Source: Acidaminobacter hydrogenoformans DSM 2784 | Lineage (GTDB): Bacteria > Bacillota > Clostridia > Peptostreptococcales > Acidaminobacteraceae | Length of the DNA: 64,000 nt | Reading direction: 5' to 3' | Assembly: GCF_900103005.1 (NCBI RefSeq) | Contig: NZ_FMWL01000017.1 | Coordinates: 1 to 64,000 of the forward strand | In this document: piece after piece, positions 1 through 7,954 of the stretch | Layout of the letters: each line of letters opens with the position of its first letter | How positions within the stretch are numbered: the stretch's first letter is position 1 | Translations under genes and position numbers: made by a program | Notes under the pieces: generated by a model | Database searches by the model: none | Seen by the model: the letters and a program-made list of their open reading frames with translations, nothing else | Told to the model about the DNA's origin: nothing

Positions 1-207
1 TAGGAAGTTGACGAGATCAACGGCTGGCTTTCTGCCTTTTTGAGGCTTGGTGCTTGATATTGTGCTTAAATCCATCCTTTCGATAATTTTGCACGCCAGT
101 CTGACCTTGCTATCTTCTGGTATTAATGTGCCCACACTAAAATTCATAGGCAGTTGCCAAAAGTGGACTTTCGGGGTATTATGATTTAGGGTTATTTGGT
201 TCTGCAT
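1..207 (-). CDS. IS1182-like transposase, N-terminal 69 codons only
   Basis: Reading the minus strand from the ATG at 207, the frame stays open to base 1 (69 codons) and continues outside the window. The protein begins MQNQITLNHNTPKVHFWQLP, followed by LIPEDSKVR and IIERMDLS. The LIPEDxxVR...IDxxDLS arrangement is the usual N-terminal region of IS1182/IS5-superfamily DDE transposases. A TATAAT sequence sits just upstream of the ATG (minus strand), but no convincing -35 was found. The catalytic DDE core is outside the window, so whether the gene is intact is unknown. Confidence 0.65.
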   Translation of the reverse strand, partial: MQNQITLNHNTPKVHFWQLPMNFSVGTLIPEDSKVRLACKIIERMDLSTISSTKPQKGRKPAVDLVNFL

Positions 208-269
208 AAATCAATTATACCCTATCGGGACTGGCTCTTGGAGCCGGTCCTGATTAATTTTTTTGAACT

Positions 270-310
270 AAAAAAGACAGATGGTCATCAAAAATTGATT
301 TCCATCTGTC
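270..310 (-). terminator. Intrinsic terminator inside the IS end, facing the transposase
   Basis: On the minus strand GACAGATGG pairs perfectly with CCATCTGTC; an inner ATCAA/TTGAT stem closes on a TTT loop, and six T residues follow. It lies between trkH and the transposase ATG, so it should stop transcription coming out of trkH from entering the transposase gene while also ending the trkA-trkH message. A second weaker dyad (228-250, arms GGACTGGCTC and GAGCCGGTCC) lies nearer the ATG. Confidence 0.75.
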
Positions 311-372
311 CCTTCTATTGGGGACTATTATGCAACAGCCCCTTCGTTTTTCATTTACTTTTAAATTGCTGT

Positions 373-1827
373 TTACCCTTGAAAGACCCGCTCTCTCAGC
401 TGACCAGGTGCAATCAGCGCAATGACTGTGTAGAGCTCGAGACGACCAATCAGCATTAAGAATGACAGCAACAGTTTTGACGGCACGCTGAAGTTAGCGT
501 AGGTCTGGGTTGGCCCAACGAAGTCAAAGCCAGGGCCTATGTTGCCTATAGTCGCGGCAACCGCACTCGCTGAACTGACCAAACCATTGCCTTCGAGGGA
601 GATCAAAATGGTCCCCATGACAAAGGTCATAACGTAAAGCGCGAAAAAGCTCGCTATACTGACGTTAACATCCCCGGACAAAGCTTTCCCGCCAATCCGA
701 ATAGGAATCATAGCTCTCGGATGATAAATCTTGGATATCTCACGCCGGATGAGTTTGAACAAAAAAAGGATCCGGATAATTTTTATACCACCGCCTGTAG
801 AACCTGCGCTTCCTCCCACAAACATCAGCATGAATAAAATGCTCTTGCTGAAATCCGGCCAGATATCAAAATTCGCTGTGGCATATCCCGTTGTCGTGAT
901 GATGGCATTGACTTGAAAGAAAGCATCTCTCAGAGCCAGCATTGTATTCTCATATATGCTGAATCTCAGATTCAAAGTGATCGCCACAGTGGCCAGCGCT
1001 ATAATGGACAAATAAAGTCTCAGCTCTTCATTTTTGAAAATCTCGTGCCATTTGCCCTTGAACCCTTTGTAATAAAGGGAAAAGTTGATGCCGCTGAACA
1101 TCATGAAAAATGCGATTACCAGATGTATATAGGTGCTGTTGAAAGCCCCTATGCTGGCATTCCTGGTGGAGAAACCGCCTGTACCAACGGTTCCAAAGGT
1201 GTGCAGCGCAGCCTCATATAAAGACATGCCACCCACTGTCAGCAGTGCCATTTCAATTAAGGTAATCACAATATAAGTCGTGTAAAGAATAATTGCCGTG
1301 TCTTTCATGCGGGGCGCAATTTTGTCTGCCGTTGGTCCAGGCGACTCCGCTTTAAATAAATGGAAAGTCCCGGAGCCCAAAGTAGGCATGAAGGCCACTG
1401 TGAAGATCAGTATGCCCATACCGCCAATCCAATGGGTTAATGAGCGCCAGAACAAGAGTCCCTTTGGCAGAATTTCAATATCTGTCACAACCGTTGCGCC
1501 AGTAGTGGTAAGACCTGATACCACTTCAAAAAACGCGTCGACAAAGCTCAACGTTCCGGACAAGACAAAGGGAAGTGCACCGAAAATGGAAAAGACAACC
1601 CAGCCAAGGGTGACAATGGACAAGCCTTCCCTTACCTTCATCTTTTGTTTTTCTACGGGCAGCCGTCCCATGACAAAGCCCGCTGAAGCTGTGATTGCCA
1701 CCGTAATGACAAACGCGCGAAGGTCGCGCTCGCCAAGTCCGAGCGCGATCAGCAGCGCCGGCATCATCAGCGCCGACTCAAGAAACAGCAGTTTTCCGAG
1801 GACCTTTAGTACGATTCCATAGTTCAC
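373..1827 (-). CDS. trkH: TrkH/KtrB-family potassium uptake channel subunit
   Basis: Integral membrane K+ translocating subunit, 484 residues from the GTG start. It shows the four pore-loop signatures of the family in order: TTTGAT, TVGTGGFST, TTTGYATA and GNIGPG, separated by hydrophobic segments. The GTG at 1827 is preferred because GGAGG lies 8 nt upstream; the ATGs at 1845/1842 lack a ribosome binding site. The gene overlaps the 3' end of trkA by about 50 bp, implying translational coupling with its regulatory partner. An IS element ends about 30 bp beyond the stop codon and supplies a terminator. Family assignment is secure; Na+ dependence cannot be read from the sequence. Confidence 0.93.
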   Translation of the reverse strand: MNYGIVLKVLGKLLFLESALMMPALLIALGLGERDLRAFVITVAITASAGFVMGRLPVEKQKMKVREGLSIVTLGWVVFSIFGALPFVLSGTLSFVDAFFEVVSGLTTTGATVVTDIEILPKGLLFWRSLTHWIGGMGILIFTVAFMPTLGSGTFHLFKAESPGPTADKIAPRMKDTAIILYTTYIVITLIEMALLTVGGMSLYEAALHTFGTVGTGGFSTRNASIGAFNSTYIHLVIAFFMMFSGINFSLYYKGFKGKWHEIFKNEELRLYLSIIALATVAITLNLRFSIYENTMLALRDAFFQVNAIITTTGYATANFDIWPDFSKSILFMLMFVGGSAGSTGGGIKIIRILFLFKLIRREISKIYHPRAMIPIRIGGKALSGDVNVSIASFFALYVMTFVMGTILISLEGNGLVSSASAVAATIGNIGPGFDFVGPTQTYANFSVPSKLLLSFLMLIGRLELYTVIALIAPGQLRERVFQG

Positions 1828-3184
1828 GGAGAAGACCTCCATCATTTGGTCGAATGAATTGCTGAAGCGCTTCCACAGACGAGTTCAGGCTGAAAATGAC
1901 AAGCCGGTCTCCGGCATGGATCACCGTATCCCCATTTGGGATGATCACCTGATGATTGTGGAGAATAGCGCCTATAATGATACCTTTTGGCAGCTTCAAA
2001 TCTTTGATTTTCTCATTAACACAAGCCAGACTTTCGTTGACAATGACTTCAACGACTTCTGCTTGACGTTCCAAGAGCATGGTGACAGAAACAATCAATC
2101 CACCACGGACATACTTTAAAATCTCGCTGACTGTGATGTCAATTGGATTGAGGGAAAAGTCTATGTTCAGTTTGTCGATCAGATTCACATAGCTTGATCG
2201 TGAAATTTTAGCGATCGTTTTGTCAACGCCCTCCTGCTTAGCCATAATCGCCATCAGAAGGTTCTGTTCATCAAAGCCCGTCGCGCCCACAAACGCGTCC
2301 ATTTGCGCCAGAGACTCCTCTTCCAGGAGCTGAAGATCCGTACCGTCACCATGAATCACGACTGCCTCCGGCAGCTTATTACTTAAATAGTAACAGCGAT
2401 CACGGTTTTGTTCGACAATCACCACATTGACGTTTTGACGGATCAAGTCATTGGCAAGGTAAAATCCAATATTTCCGCCGCCAAAAATCATGATATCCTT
2501 AACTGGCCTGACATCCAGACAAAGCTTGAAGCGTTTTACAAACTCGTTTAACCGGTGTGTTTTACCCAAAATATAGAGTAAGTCCTCAGCTTTCAAAACT
2601 GTTGAACCGTCCGGTATGAGAATGACACCCTCACGCTTGATCGCAGTGATCAGCAGGCCGTCAAAATTTTCGATATTCATTATTTTTTTCCCAATTAAGT
2701 CTGGGATTTGTCCAATCTTGATATCCATCATGGTAACCTTGCCTTTTGCGAAGTCACCTGTATGGAAGTGATAACCCTTCATCAAAAATCGCATGATCTC
2801 ATGGGCTGTGGCGAGGTCCGGATTCACAATATGATCAATCCCCATGTCCTCTGTGAGATAATCCTTTTGACGAATGTATTCAGGATTCCTGATTCTGGCT
2901 ATTGTGCGCCTGACACCCAGCTTTTTAGCTATTGAACAGATTATGGTATTCGCTTCATCCACACCCGTTACGGCAATCAGCATGTCATAGGTCTCTATAC
3001 TCAGCTCTTTGAGCGTTGCCATGTCAAGACCGTTTCCCATAACCGCAAGGACATCCAAATGGTCCTGAACACGTTCAATGGTCTTTTGATTTGTATCGAC
3101 CAAGGTAATGTCAATCTGTTCATTCATCATGGTTTCAGCAAGCCTGTACCCAAGCTTTCCGGCGCCTATGATCATGATTTTCAT
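1778..3184 (-). CDS. trkA: TrkA-type K+ channel regulatory protein with two RCK domains
   Basis: Cytoplasmic gating subunit of the Trk/Ktr system, 468 residues from ATG 3184. It has the full-length duplicated layout: RCK_N with MIIGAGKLGYRLA (residues about 3-15) and RCK_C, then a second RCK_N with FGGGNIGFYLA (about residue 228) and RCK_C at the end. The GxGxxG loops bind NAD(H) or nucleotides in known TrkA proteins. ATG 3184 follows AGGTGAGG by 6 nt and is chosen over the in-frame GTG at 3196. It is the upstream gene of a two-gene operon with trkH. A 27-nt perfect hairpin lies in the leader. Confidence 0.93.
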   Translation of the reverse strand: MKIMIIGAGKLGYRLAETMMNEQIDITLVDTNQKTIERVQDHLDVLAVMGNGLDMATLKELSIETYDMLIAVTGVDEANTIICSIAKKLGVRRTIARIRNPEYIRQKDYLTEDMGIDHIVNPDLATAHEIMRFLMKGYHFHTGDFAKGKVTMMDIKIGQIPDLIGKKIMNIENFDGLLITAIKREGVILIPDGSTVLKAEDLLYILGKTHRLNEFVKRFKLCLDVRPVKDIMIFGGGNIGFYLANDLIRQNVNVVIVEQNRDRCYYLSNKLPEAVVIHGDGTDLQLLEEESLAQMDAFVGATGFDEQNLLMAIMAKQEGVDKTIAKISRSSYVNLIDKLNIDFSLNPIDITVSEILKYVRGGLIVSVTMLLERQAEVVEVIVNESLACVNEKIKDLKLPKGIIIGAILHNHQVIIPNGDTVIHAGDRLVIFSLNSSVEALQQFIRPNDGGLLRELWNRTKGPRKTAVS

Positions 3185-3216
3185 GAGTGCCCTCACCTTT
3201 CCATTGTATGTTCGAA

Positions 3217-3243
3217 GGCTGCAGAATATACAATTCTGCAGCC
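3217..3243 (-). promoter_or_regulatory. Perfect hairpin in the trkA leader
   Basis: GGCTGCAGAAT and ATTCTGCAGCC pair over 11 bp around a 5-nt loop, 33 nt upstream of the trkA ATG. No T-run follows on either strand, so it is not an intrinsic terminator. It may be an operator or an mRNA element. It is far too short for a ydaO-type c-di-AMP riboswitch. Confidence 0.5.
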
Positions 3244-3294
3244 TGATTCATACGCTCGTTTTTCTGCTGTCTTCATAATGCTTTTAGTTCCCTT

Positions 3295-3324
3295 ATTCTA
3301 ACATAAGGCAGCTGCACATGTCCA
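3295..3324 (-). promoter_or_regulatory. Candidate sigma-70-type promoter for trkA-trkH
   Basis: On the minus strand TGGACA (3324-3319) and TAGAAT (3300-3295) are separated by 18 nt. The start site would lie about 100 nt before trkA and just upstream of the leader hairpin. Predicted by eye only. Confidence 0.4.
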
Positions 3325-3342
3325 ATATTATAGGTGACTGAT

Positions 3343-4509
3343 CTATAGGGCGAGCTCATAAATCGCTTTGATGTCTGAAACTTCCAATTTTCTATAACCT
3401 CCAAGCGCACCAAAGATTGAAGCCTTTTCTGTCATAAGATCAAGCTGATCAGATGGCAGGCCAGCCTCTTTGAAGGATTTTGGCAGTCCCATTTCAGTCA
3501 GGAAGGCCTCAAAACGGCGAATGCCTTCGTTAGCAATTTCTGCAGTGCTTCTAAAATCAGCTTCTGAGACGTCAAAGACGCGCTTGGCGAATTGGACAAA
3601 TTTTTCTGGCTGTTCCTCAGAAACATATTTCATCCATGCAGGAAATATAACTGCCAAGGTCACGCCATGGGTTGTCCCGTAAAGCGCTGTGATTTCGTGC
3701 GCTATTCTATGGCTGGCCCAGTCTTCAAGTCTTCCAACCCCAAGTATGCCATTATGGGCTATGGTCCCCGCCAACATAATTTCAGCCCTCGCGTCATAAT
3801 CATCCGGATTTTGGCGAAGCTTGTACGCGTTTTCAATAGTAGCCTTCATGACGCCTTCACACATATAGTCCGTCACATCCACATGGCCGGTCGTCGTAAA
3901 GTATCGCTCAAAGACATGTGAGAGAATGTCCATAACGCCGGCAAAAGTTTGATGCTCTGGTAGTGTCAAGGTAAGCTCAGGACTTAATATAGCAAATACA
4001 GGACGGATCAAGTCGGACTTCATCCCGCGTTTCAGGAGACCCTCCTCGTTGGTGACAACTGTATTGGGACTCGTTTCACTGCCAGTTGCCGGCAGTGTCA
4101 GGATAACACCCAACGGTACGCAGCTTTGAGGCTGAGCTTTTCCCATGAAAAAATCCCAAACCTCCCCGTCATATTTCACTCCAACGCTGATAGCTTTAGC
4201 GGAGTCAATGACACTGCCGCCACCCACCGCAAGGATCAAGTCCACTTGGTTTTCACGGCAAAGGGTTATCCCTTCCTTGACCAGACTAAGCTTAGGGTTT
4301 GGTTCAACGCCTCCAAGCTCAATGACTTTGACGCCCTTCTCCTTCAGAATAGAAAAAACCTGAACATAGAGGCCACTCTGCTTAATGCTTCCGCCCCCAT
4401 AATGAAACATGACGGTTTTAATTTCCGGCGAGAGCTGTGCCCCCAGTCCCGCCGTGGATTCTTTTCCAAAAATTATTGAAGTCGGACTGTAGTATTTGAA
4501 ATTCAACAT
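3343..4509 (-). CDS. Iron-containing alcohol dehydrogenase (butanol dehydrogenase/YqhD type)
   Basis: Group III (iron-dependent) alcohol dehydrogenase, 388 residues, the normal length. The nucleotide loop GGGSVIDSAKAI is near residue 97, and ATGSETSPNTVV follows. Metal ligands expected in the family are present as the Asp/His of VMDILSHVFERY and the later histidines of HRIAHEITALYGTTHG. The sequence is closest in style to clostridial BdhA/BdhB and YqhD enzymes, which reduce aldehydes with NAD(P)H; the natural substrate is inferred. It lies just after the aldehyde oxidoreductase cofactor genes on the same strand, so a shared role in aldehyde/alcohol balance is possible, though a 110-bp gap suggests its own promoter. 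Confidence 0.88.
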   Translation of the reverse strand: MLNFKYYSPTSIIFGKESTAGLGAQLSPEIKTVMFHYGGGSIKQSGLYVQVFSILKEKGVKVIELGGVEPNPKLSLVKEGITLCRENQVDLILAVGGGSVIDSAKAISVGVKYDGEVWDFFMGKAQPQSCVPLGVILTLPATGSETSPNTVVTNEEGLLKRGMKSDLIRPVFAILSPELTLTLPEHQTFAGVMDILSHVFERYFTTTGHVDVTDYMCEGVMKATIENAYKLRQNPDDYDARAEIMLAGTIAHNGILGVGRLEDWASHRIAHEITALYGTTHGVTLAVIFPAWMKYVSEEQPEKFVQFAKRVFDVSEADFRSTAEIANEGIRRFEAFLTEMGLPKSFKEAGLPSDQLDLMTEKASIFGALGGYRKLEVSDIKAIYELAL

Positions 4510-4622
4510 AGCTTAAGTCGCTCCTTTTCTGCAGTCATTTGTTGAAATTTTTAAACGCTTATAGTTTAAGCTATCTTAATTTTACCACGAACTCTTTTTT
4601 TAGCAACCAGAGGTAATTATTG

Positions 4623-5303
4623 CTAAAACTCAAAAATCTGGTACTCATGATCAAGCAAATTTAACGTCAGCAGCTTTCCCTCAAGAGGTTCACCCTTCTT
4701 CAGTAAAACCTTCAAGGCTTCACTGACTTGAATTGACGCTACCAGCGCCGGTGTAAAGGATGGATTACCCAATTCAGTCTCAATGCCTTTATCCGCCGTT
4801 TCAGGATAAAGCTTTGAAAAAACATGGGTACCTGGCATGATTGTCGTCACTTGGCCATACCATCCTGCTATAGCACCGTGAATCAATGGGATGCCTTCAG
4901 CTTCACAAGCCCGTTCCAAAATCCTTCTCGACGAAATGTTGTCGAGGGCATCCAACACTACATCATGCCCAGTGATCAGCGCCAGTGCGTTTTCCTCTTT
5001 TAAAAAGACGGACTTTGTATGGACCACAACTTCTGAATTCACTTTCTGAATGCGGGCTTTAGCTGCTTCCGCCTTTGATTTTCCTATGAGCCCTTCTTCA
5101 GACAGTAGCTGACGGTTTAAATTTGTCTCATCAAAGACATCTCCATCAATAGCAGTGATAATGCCTATACCAAGACGCGCGAGCATTTCTATAATGTAAC
5201 CTCCAAGACCTCCGCATCCGACGACACAGACACGCTTTTCTCTGATCGCGTGATTTTCATCTGGGGTTAACAAATTCATGTTTCTCTGATAACGATTCTT
5301 CAT
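4623..5303 (-). CDS. ThiF/MoeB-like adenylyltransferase associated with AOR
   Basis: E1-like enzyme, 226 residues from ATG 5303 (GGGGGAC 6 nt upstream). The ATP-binding loop VVGCGGLGG is near residue 22, then DGDVFDETNLNRQ, the conserved Arg-containing adenylation motif, and the DALDN motif. Known relatives adenylate the C-terminal GlyGly of a ubiquitin-fold sulfur carrier (ThiS or MoaD). No CxxC zinc pairs are visible, unlike MoeB of E. coli. The preceding gene encodes just such a carrier, and the one before that a tungsten/molybdenum-pterin enzyme. The inferred role is activating that carrier for dithiolene formation on the pterin; thiamine synthesis is the main alternative, but no other thi genes are here. 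Confidence 0.82.
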   Translation of the reverse strand: MKNRYQRNMNLLTPDENHAIREKRVCVVGCGGLGGYIIEMLARLGIGIITAIDGDVFDETNLNRQLLSEEGLIGKSKAEAAKARIQKVNSEVVVHTKSVFLKEENALALITGHDVVLDALDNISSRRILERACEAEGIPLIHGAIAGWYGQVTTIMPGTHVFSKLYPETADKGIETELGNPSFTPALVASIQVSEALKVLLKKGEPLEGKLLTLNLLDHEYQIFEF

Positions 5304-5348
5304 TAAAAGGTCCCCCTGCAATCGATTTCTTGATCTCAATTGTGAGCG

Positions 5349-5546
5349 TTACCCGCCCGCCAACATATGAATAGCCTGTACTTCGTCACCATCCTCAATA
5401 GCTGAAGTGTCATACAGCTGCGGTGGAACGTAAGTCCCATTGATTTTTACGACAATTTTCGCAAAGACATAATTTTTTTCTTTAAGCATGGACGAAACTG
5501 TCATACCTTCTGTCCATGCCATAGGCTTACCATTCACCATAATCAT
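5349..5546 (-). CDS. ThiS/MoaD-like ubiquitin-fold sulfur carrier
   Basis: A 65-residue protein beginning MIMVNGKPMAW and ending HMLAGG. The C-terminal GlyGly is the site that is adenylated and thiocarboxylated in ThiS and MoaD. Size and the ...DGDEVQAIHMLAGG ending match the family. The start ATG follows AGGTGG by 7 nt. The partner ThiF-like gene begins about 45 bp downstream. Position next to an aldehyde oxidoreductase points to a dedicated carrier for tungstopterin assembly rather than thiazole synthesis; this is inference from context. Confidence 0.85.
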   Translation of the reverse strand: MIMVNGKPMAWTEGMTVSSMLKEKNYVFAKIVVKINGTYVPPQLYDTSAIEDGDEVQAIHMLAGG

Positions 5547-5649
5547 CCTTTATCCACCTCTTTACCCTATAAGTGTATCGATCTTTCCATACACCGTCAA
5601 TCATTGAACTCGCCAGCGTCCAAACCAGACGCCCGCTTTTCCGTAATAT

Positions 5650-5679
5650 AATGAAAAGGGGTGCTTCAAGCACCCCTTT
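5650..5679 (-). terminator. Terminator after the aldehyde oxidoreductase gene
   Basis: On the minus strand AAAGGGGTGCTT pairs with AAGCACCCCTTT, followed by a short T-rich stretch (TTTTCATT). It lies between the oxidoreductase stop and the ThiS-like gene. The short T-run suggests partial read-through, so the two downstream genes could get less transcript than the enzyme. Confidence 0.65.
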
Positions 5680-5734
5680 GGTATTGACATAAACTTCGTT
5701 GACTGCTCAGATGTGTCTGCCTGAGACAAGAATG

Positions 5735-7894
5735 CTATCCCTGTAGAGGCGTCACGACACTGATGACCTCCGGCAGATCCATGCCAATTTCACGCAGATA
5801 GTCCACTGTAGGCACACCCTCCGCCGTCCAGCCACGGCGCTTGTACACCGCGTCTGTGAGCTTCTCGTACTGATCCAGTCTGTAGGCTCTCATGAGGGCA
5901 ATCTTTTCCTCCACGGTTTTCCCTGCCGGATCCACACCCTGCAGCTCCAGCAGCTGCTTGTCATAGCGCTCTTCCCTTGACAGATATTCCTCTTTCGTCA
6001 CCGGACCCATGGCTCTGTAAGGCATGGCGTCATGGACTCTGAGCCCTTTTCCCATGCGGATGTTGAAAATCCTCTGGAAGTTATAGACCCTTTCCGACTG
6101 ACGGATCAGCTCATGCTTGTCTATGGACGCCCCCGTCACCCCATTGTAAAGATCCACATAGTTCTGCACGTGCTCCGGAATCTTTGCCGGTTCATCCGTC
6201 AGGCCATTGTCCGCAGGCGTCGTGTCGTTCCACGGCAGCTTACAGAGTCCCATCAGGCCAAACCAGGTCCGGAACATTGGGAAGTAGTGCAGCGCCTCCG
6301 CCTTGTCCTCAAAGGTTGGAATCTGATTGTTGACCATGTCCATGAAGATCAGCCAGGCTTCGTCGTGCTGAGGCCCCTTGTTGGTCAGACCGTAGCCGCC
6401 CTGCTGAGCCAGGGACTCCTTAGGCAGGTACTCCGAAACTTCAAGGCCCTTCTGCTCCATCCCTATATCCTCAAGGAATGCCCGATCCGCGCCAAATGCC
6501 TTCTCAAAGTATTCTTTCAGGTGTCTCACCCCAAGGCCTATGTGGTACCCAAAGCCTTCCCCTCTGGACATCTGGTGCAGCAGCTCAAGCTGGGCCATGC
6601 CGTTTCCAAAGGTAAGCTCCAGACCCCCGGTGTTCTCCCTGTTGATCAGGCCCCGCTCATAGCACTCCATGGCAAAGGCCGTTATGGTCCCAAAGGAAAT
6701 GGTGTCCACTCCATAGGTGTCACAGTAGAAGTTGGCCTCCAAAATCAGCTCCGGATCAAAGATCCCGCAATTTGACCCAAGACCCGCCGCATTCTCATAC
6801 TCCGGACCGTCTATGGTCACTTTGTGGCCCTTGTACGGACCTGTTTTCAGCTCGAAGTGATCCGCTGCCTTGGCGCAGGACAATGAACACCCATACCAGC
6901 ACCCGTCCGGCATCCCCTGGGTCACATACTTTTCAATAAACACATTGGACGCGATTTTGTGCGTCTCCGGATGGCTTCCATACTGGTAGTTATGGGTTGG
7001 AAGCAGGTCATAGGCATCCATGACCTCTATGATGTTGGCCGTCCCAATCTGGTGCATGCGGCACTGGGTGGCGTCCAGGTCGTGGATCTGACGGTGGAGC
7101 TTGATCCCCGCCTTGTTGATCCGGCTTTGGTCCACCGGTTTATTCAGATTCCCCTTGGTTCCCCGGTAACGGATCACCACCGCCTTGATCTTCTTGTCCC
7201 TGAATACTCGGCCTATGCCGCCGCGACCGGCCTGCTTCAGCCTGGCCACCTGACGGCGCAGGTCGTAGAACGAAAAATTCAAAAGGCCTATGTTCGCGTA
7301 ATTCGCCGCTGTGCCTGCGCAAATCACTGAAATGTTCTTTTTGTCTTCCTCGTCCTCAGCGTACATCTCCGTCATCTGCTCCGCCAGCACATGACCGTCC
7401 ACTGCCTCAAGAGGCGCCGTCTCCACAGTGACTTTGCCGCTGTTGCCGTCTATGAAGATGATGACCTCCTGCTCTGACTTCCCGGTGATTTCCATGGCGT
7501 CAAAGCCTGAAAACTTCAGATACGGCCCAAAGTACCCCCCCACATTGGAGTCTATGGGCATGTCCGTCATGGGAGAAATCGTACAGACCAGGGATTTGCC
7601 CGAGCCCGGGTACTGGGTGATCCCGCAGATTGGCCCGCCGGCCACCACTATGGCATTTTCCGGATCGTTCCACCGGGTGGAGGGCTTGACGGCGTCCCAC
7701 AGCATCCGCAGACCGTACCCCTTTCCGCCAATAAACTTTTCCCTGACCTGGGCCGGGATGTCACGCTGCTCTACCGAAGTTTTGCCCAGATTGATATGTA
7801 ACGCCCTGTCTGTATAGCCCCGCTCTACCGGTGCCGGTTCATAATCGAACGCCGTGAGCAGCGTCCGCGCTTCCTTCATTGCTTTGATCTCCAC
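5735..7894 (-). CDS. Aldehyde:ferredoxin oxidoreductase family enzyme, long form
   Basis: Tungsten (or molybdenum) bis-pterin enzyme of the AOR family, 719 residues, roughly 100 more than the archetypal 605-residue archaeal AOR. Early family motifs are GGKGYGLRMLWD, GGPICG and GSGKS; a glycine-rich AGRGGIGRVFRDKKIKA segment follows near residue 225. The [4Fe-4S] cysteines appear as GCWYGCSLSC (CX3CX3C) with a distal Cys in LMGLCKLPWNDT; archetypal AORs have CX2CX3C, so the spacing is a variant. The GTG start has AGGAGG 7 nt upstream. The adjacent upstream gene encodes a four-cluster ferredoxin. Known members oxidise aldehydes to carboxylates with ferredoxin; some AOR-family enzymes act on aromatic substrates. 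The sampled bases are about 57% G+C against about 43% nearby. Confidence 0.9.
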   Translation of the reverse strand: MEIKAMKEARTLLTAFDYEPAPVERGYTDRALHINLGKTSVEQRDIPAQVREKFIGGKGYGLRMLWDAVKPSTRWNDPENAIVVAGGPICGITQYPGSGKSLVCTISPMTDMPIDSNVGGYFGPYLKFSGFDAMEITGKSEQEVIIFIDGNSGKVTVETAPLEAVDGHVLAEQMTEMYAEDEEDKKNISVICAGTAANYANIGLLNFSFYDLRRQVARLKQAGRGGIGRVFRDKKIKAVVIRYRGTKGNLNKPVDQSRINKAGIKLHRQIHDLDATQCRMHQIGTANIIEVMDAYDLLPTHNYQYGSHPETHKIASNVFIEKYVTQGMPDGCWYGCSLSCAKAADHFELKTGPYKGHKVTIDGPEYENAAGLGSNCGIFDPELILEANFYCDTYGVDTISFGTITAFAMECYERGLINRENTGGLELTFGNGMAQLELLHQMSRGEGFGYHIGLGVRHLKEYFEKAFGADRAFLEDIGMEQKGLEVSEYLPKESLAQQGGYGLTNKGPQHDEAWLIFMDMVNNQIPTFEDKAEALHYFPMFRTWFGLMGLCKLPWNDTTPADNGLTDEPAKIPEHVQNYVDLYNGVTGASIDKHELIRQSERVYNFQRIFNIRMGKGLRVHDAMPYRAMGPVTKEEYLSREERYDKQLLELQGVDPAGKTVEEKIALMRAYRLDQYEKLTDAVYKRRGWTAEGVPTVDYLREIGMDLPEVISVVTPLQG

Positions 7895-7954
7895 TGGCTG
7901 ACCTCCTGTCCTCTTTATGCAGATGATAATCCTCTGTTGCGCCGCCCACCTGAC

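Larger units (their letters stand above)
1..342 (-). mobile_element. End of an IS1182-like insertion sequence (runs off the window)
   Basis: The left 342 bases hold the 5' end of a transposase gene, a strong terminator hairpin and, at 320-342, a sequence whose reverse complement begins GGGGCTGTTGCATAATAG. That resembles the terminal inverted repeats I associate with IS1182-type elements (from memory, not searched). The outer boundary is placed at about 342, some 30 bp past the trkH stop codon. The other end lies outside the window, so the target duplication cannot be checked. Confidence 0.65.

Noticed and set aside
6032-6775. 247-residue open frame opposite the AOR gene (plus strand)
   Set aside because: It is antisense to a clear conserved enzyme and its sequence matches no family; the length follows from the G+C-rich codon use on the other strand.
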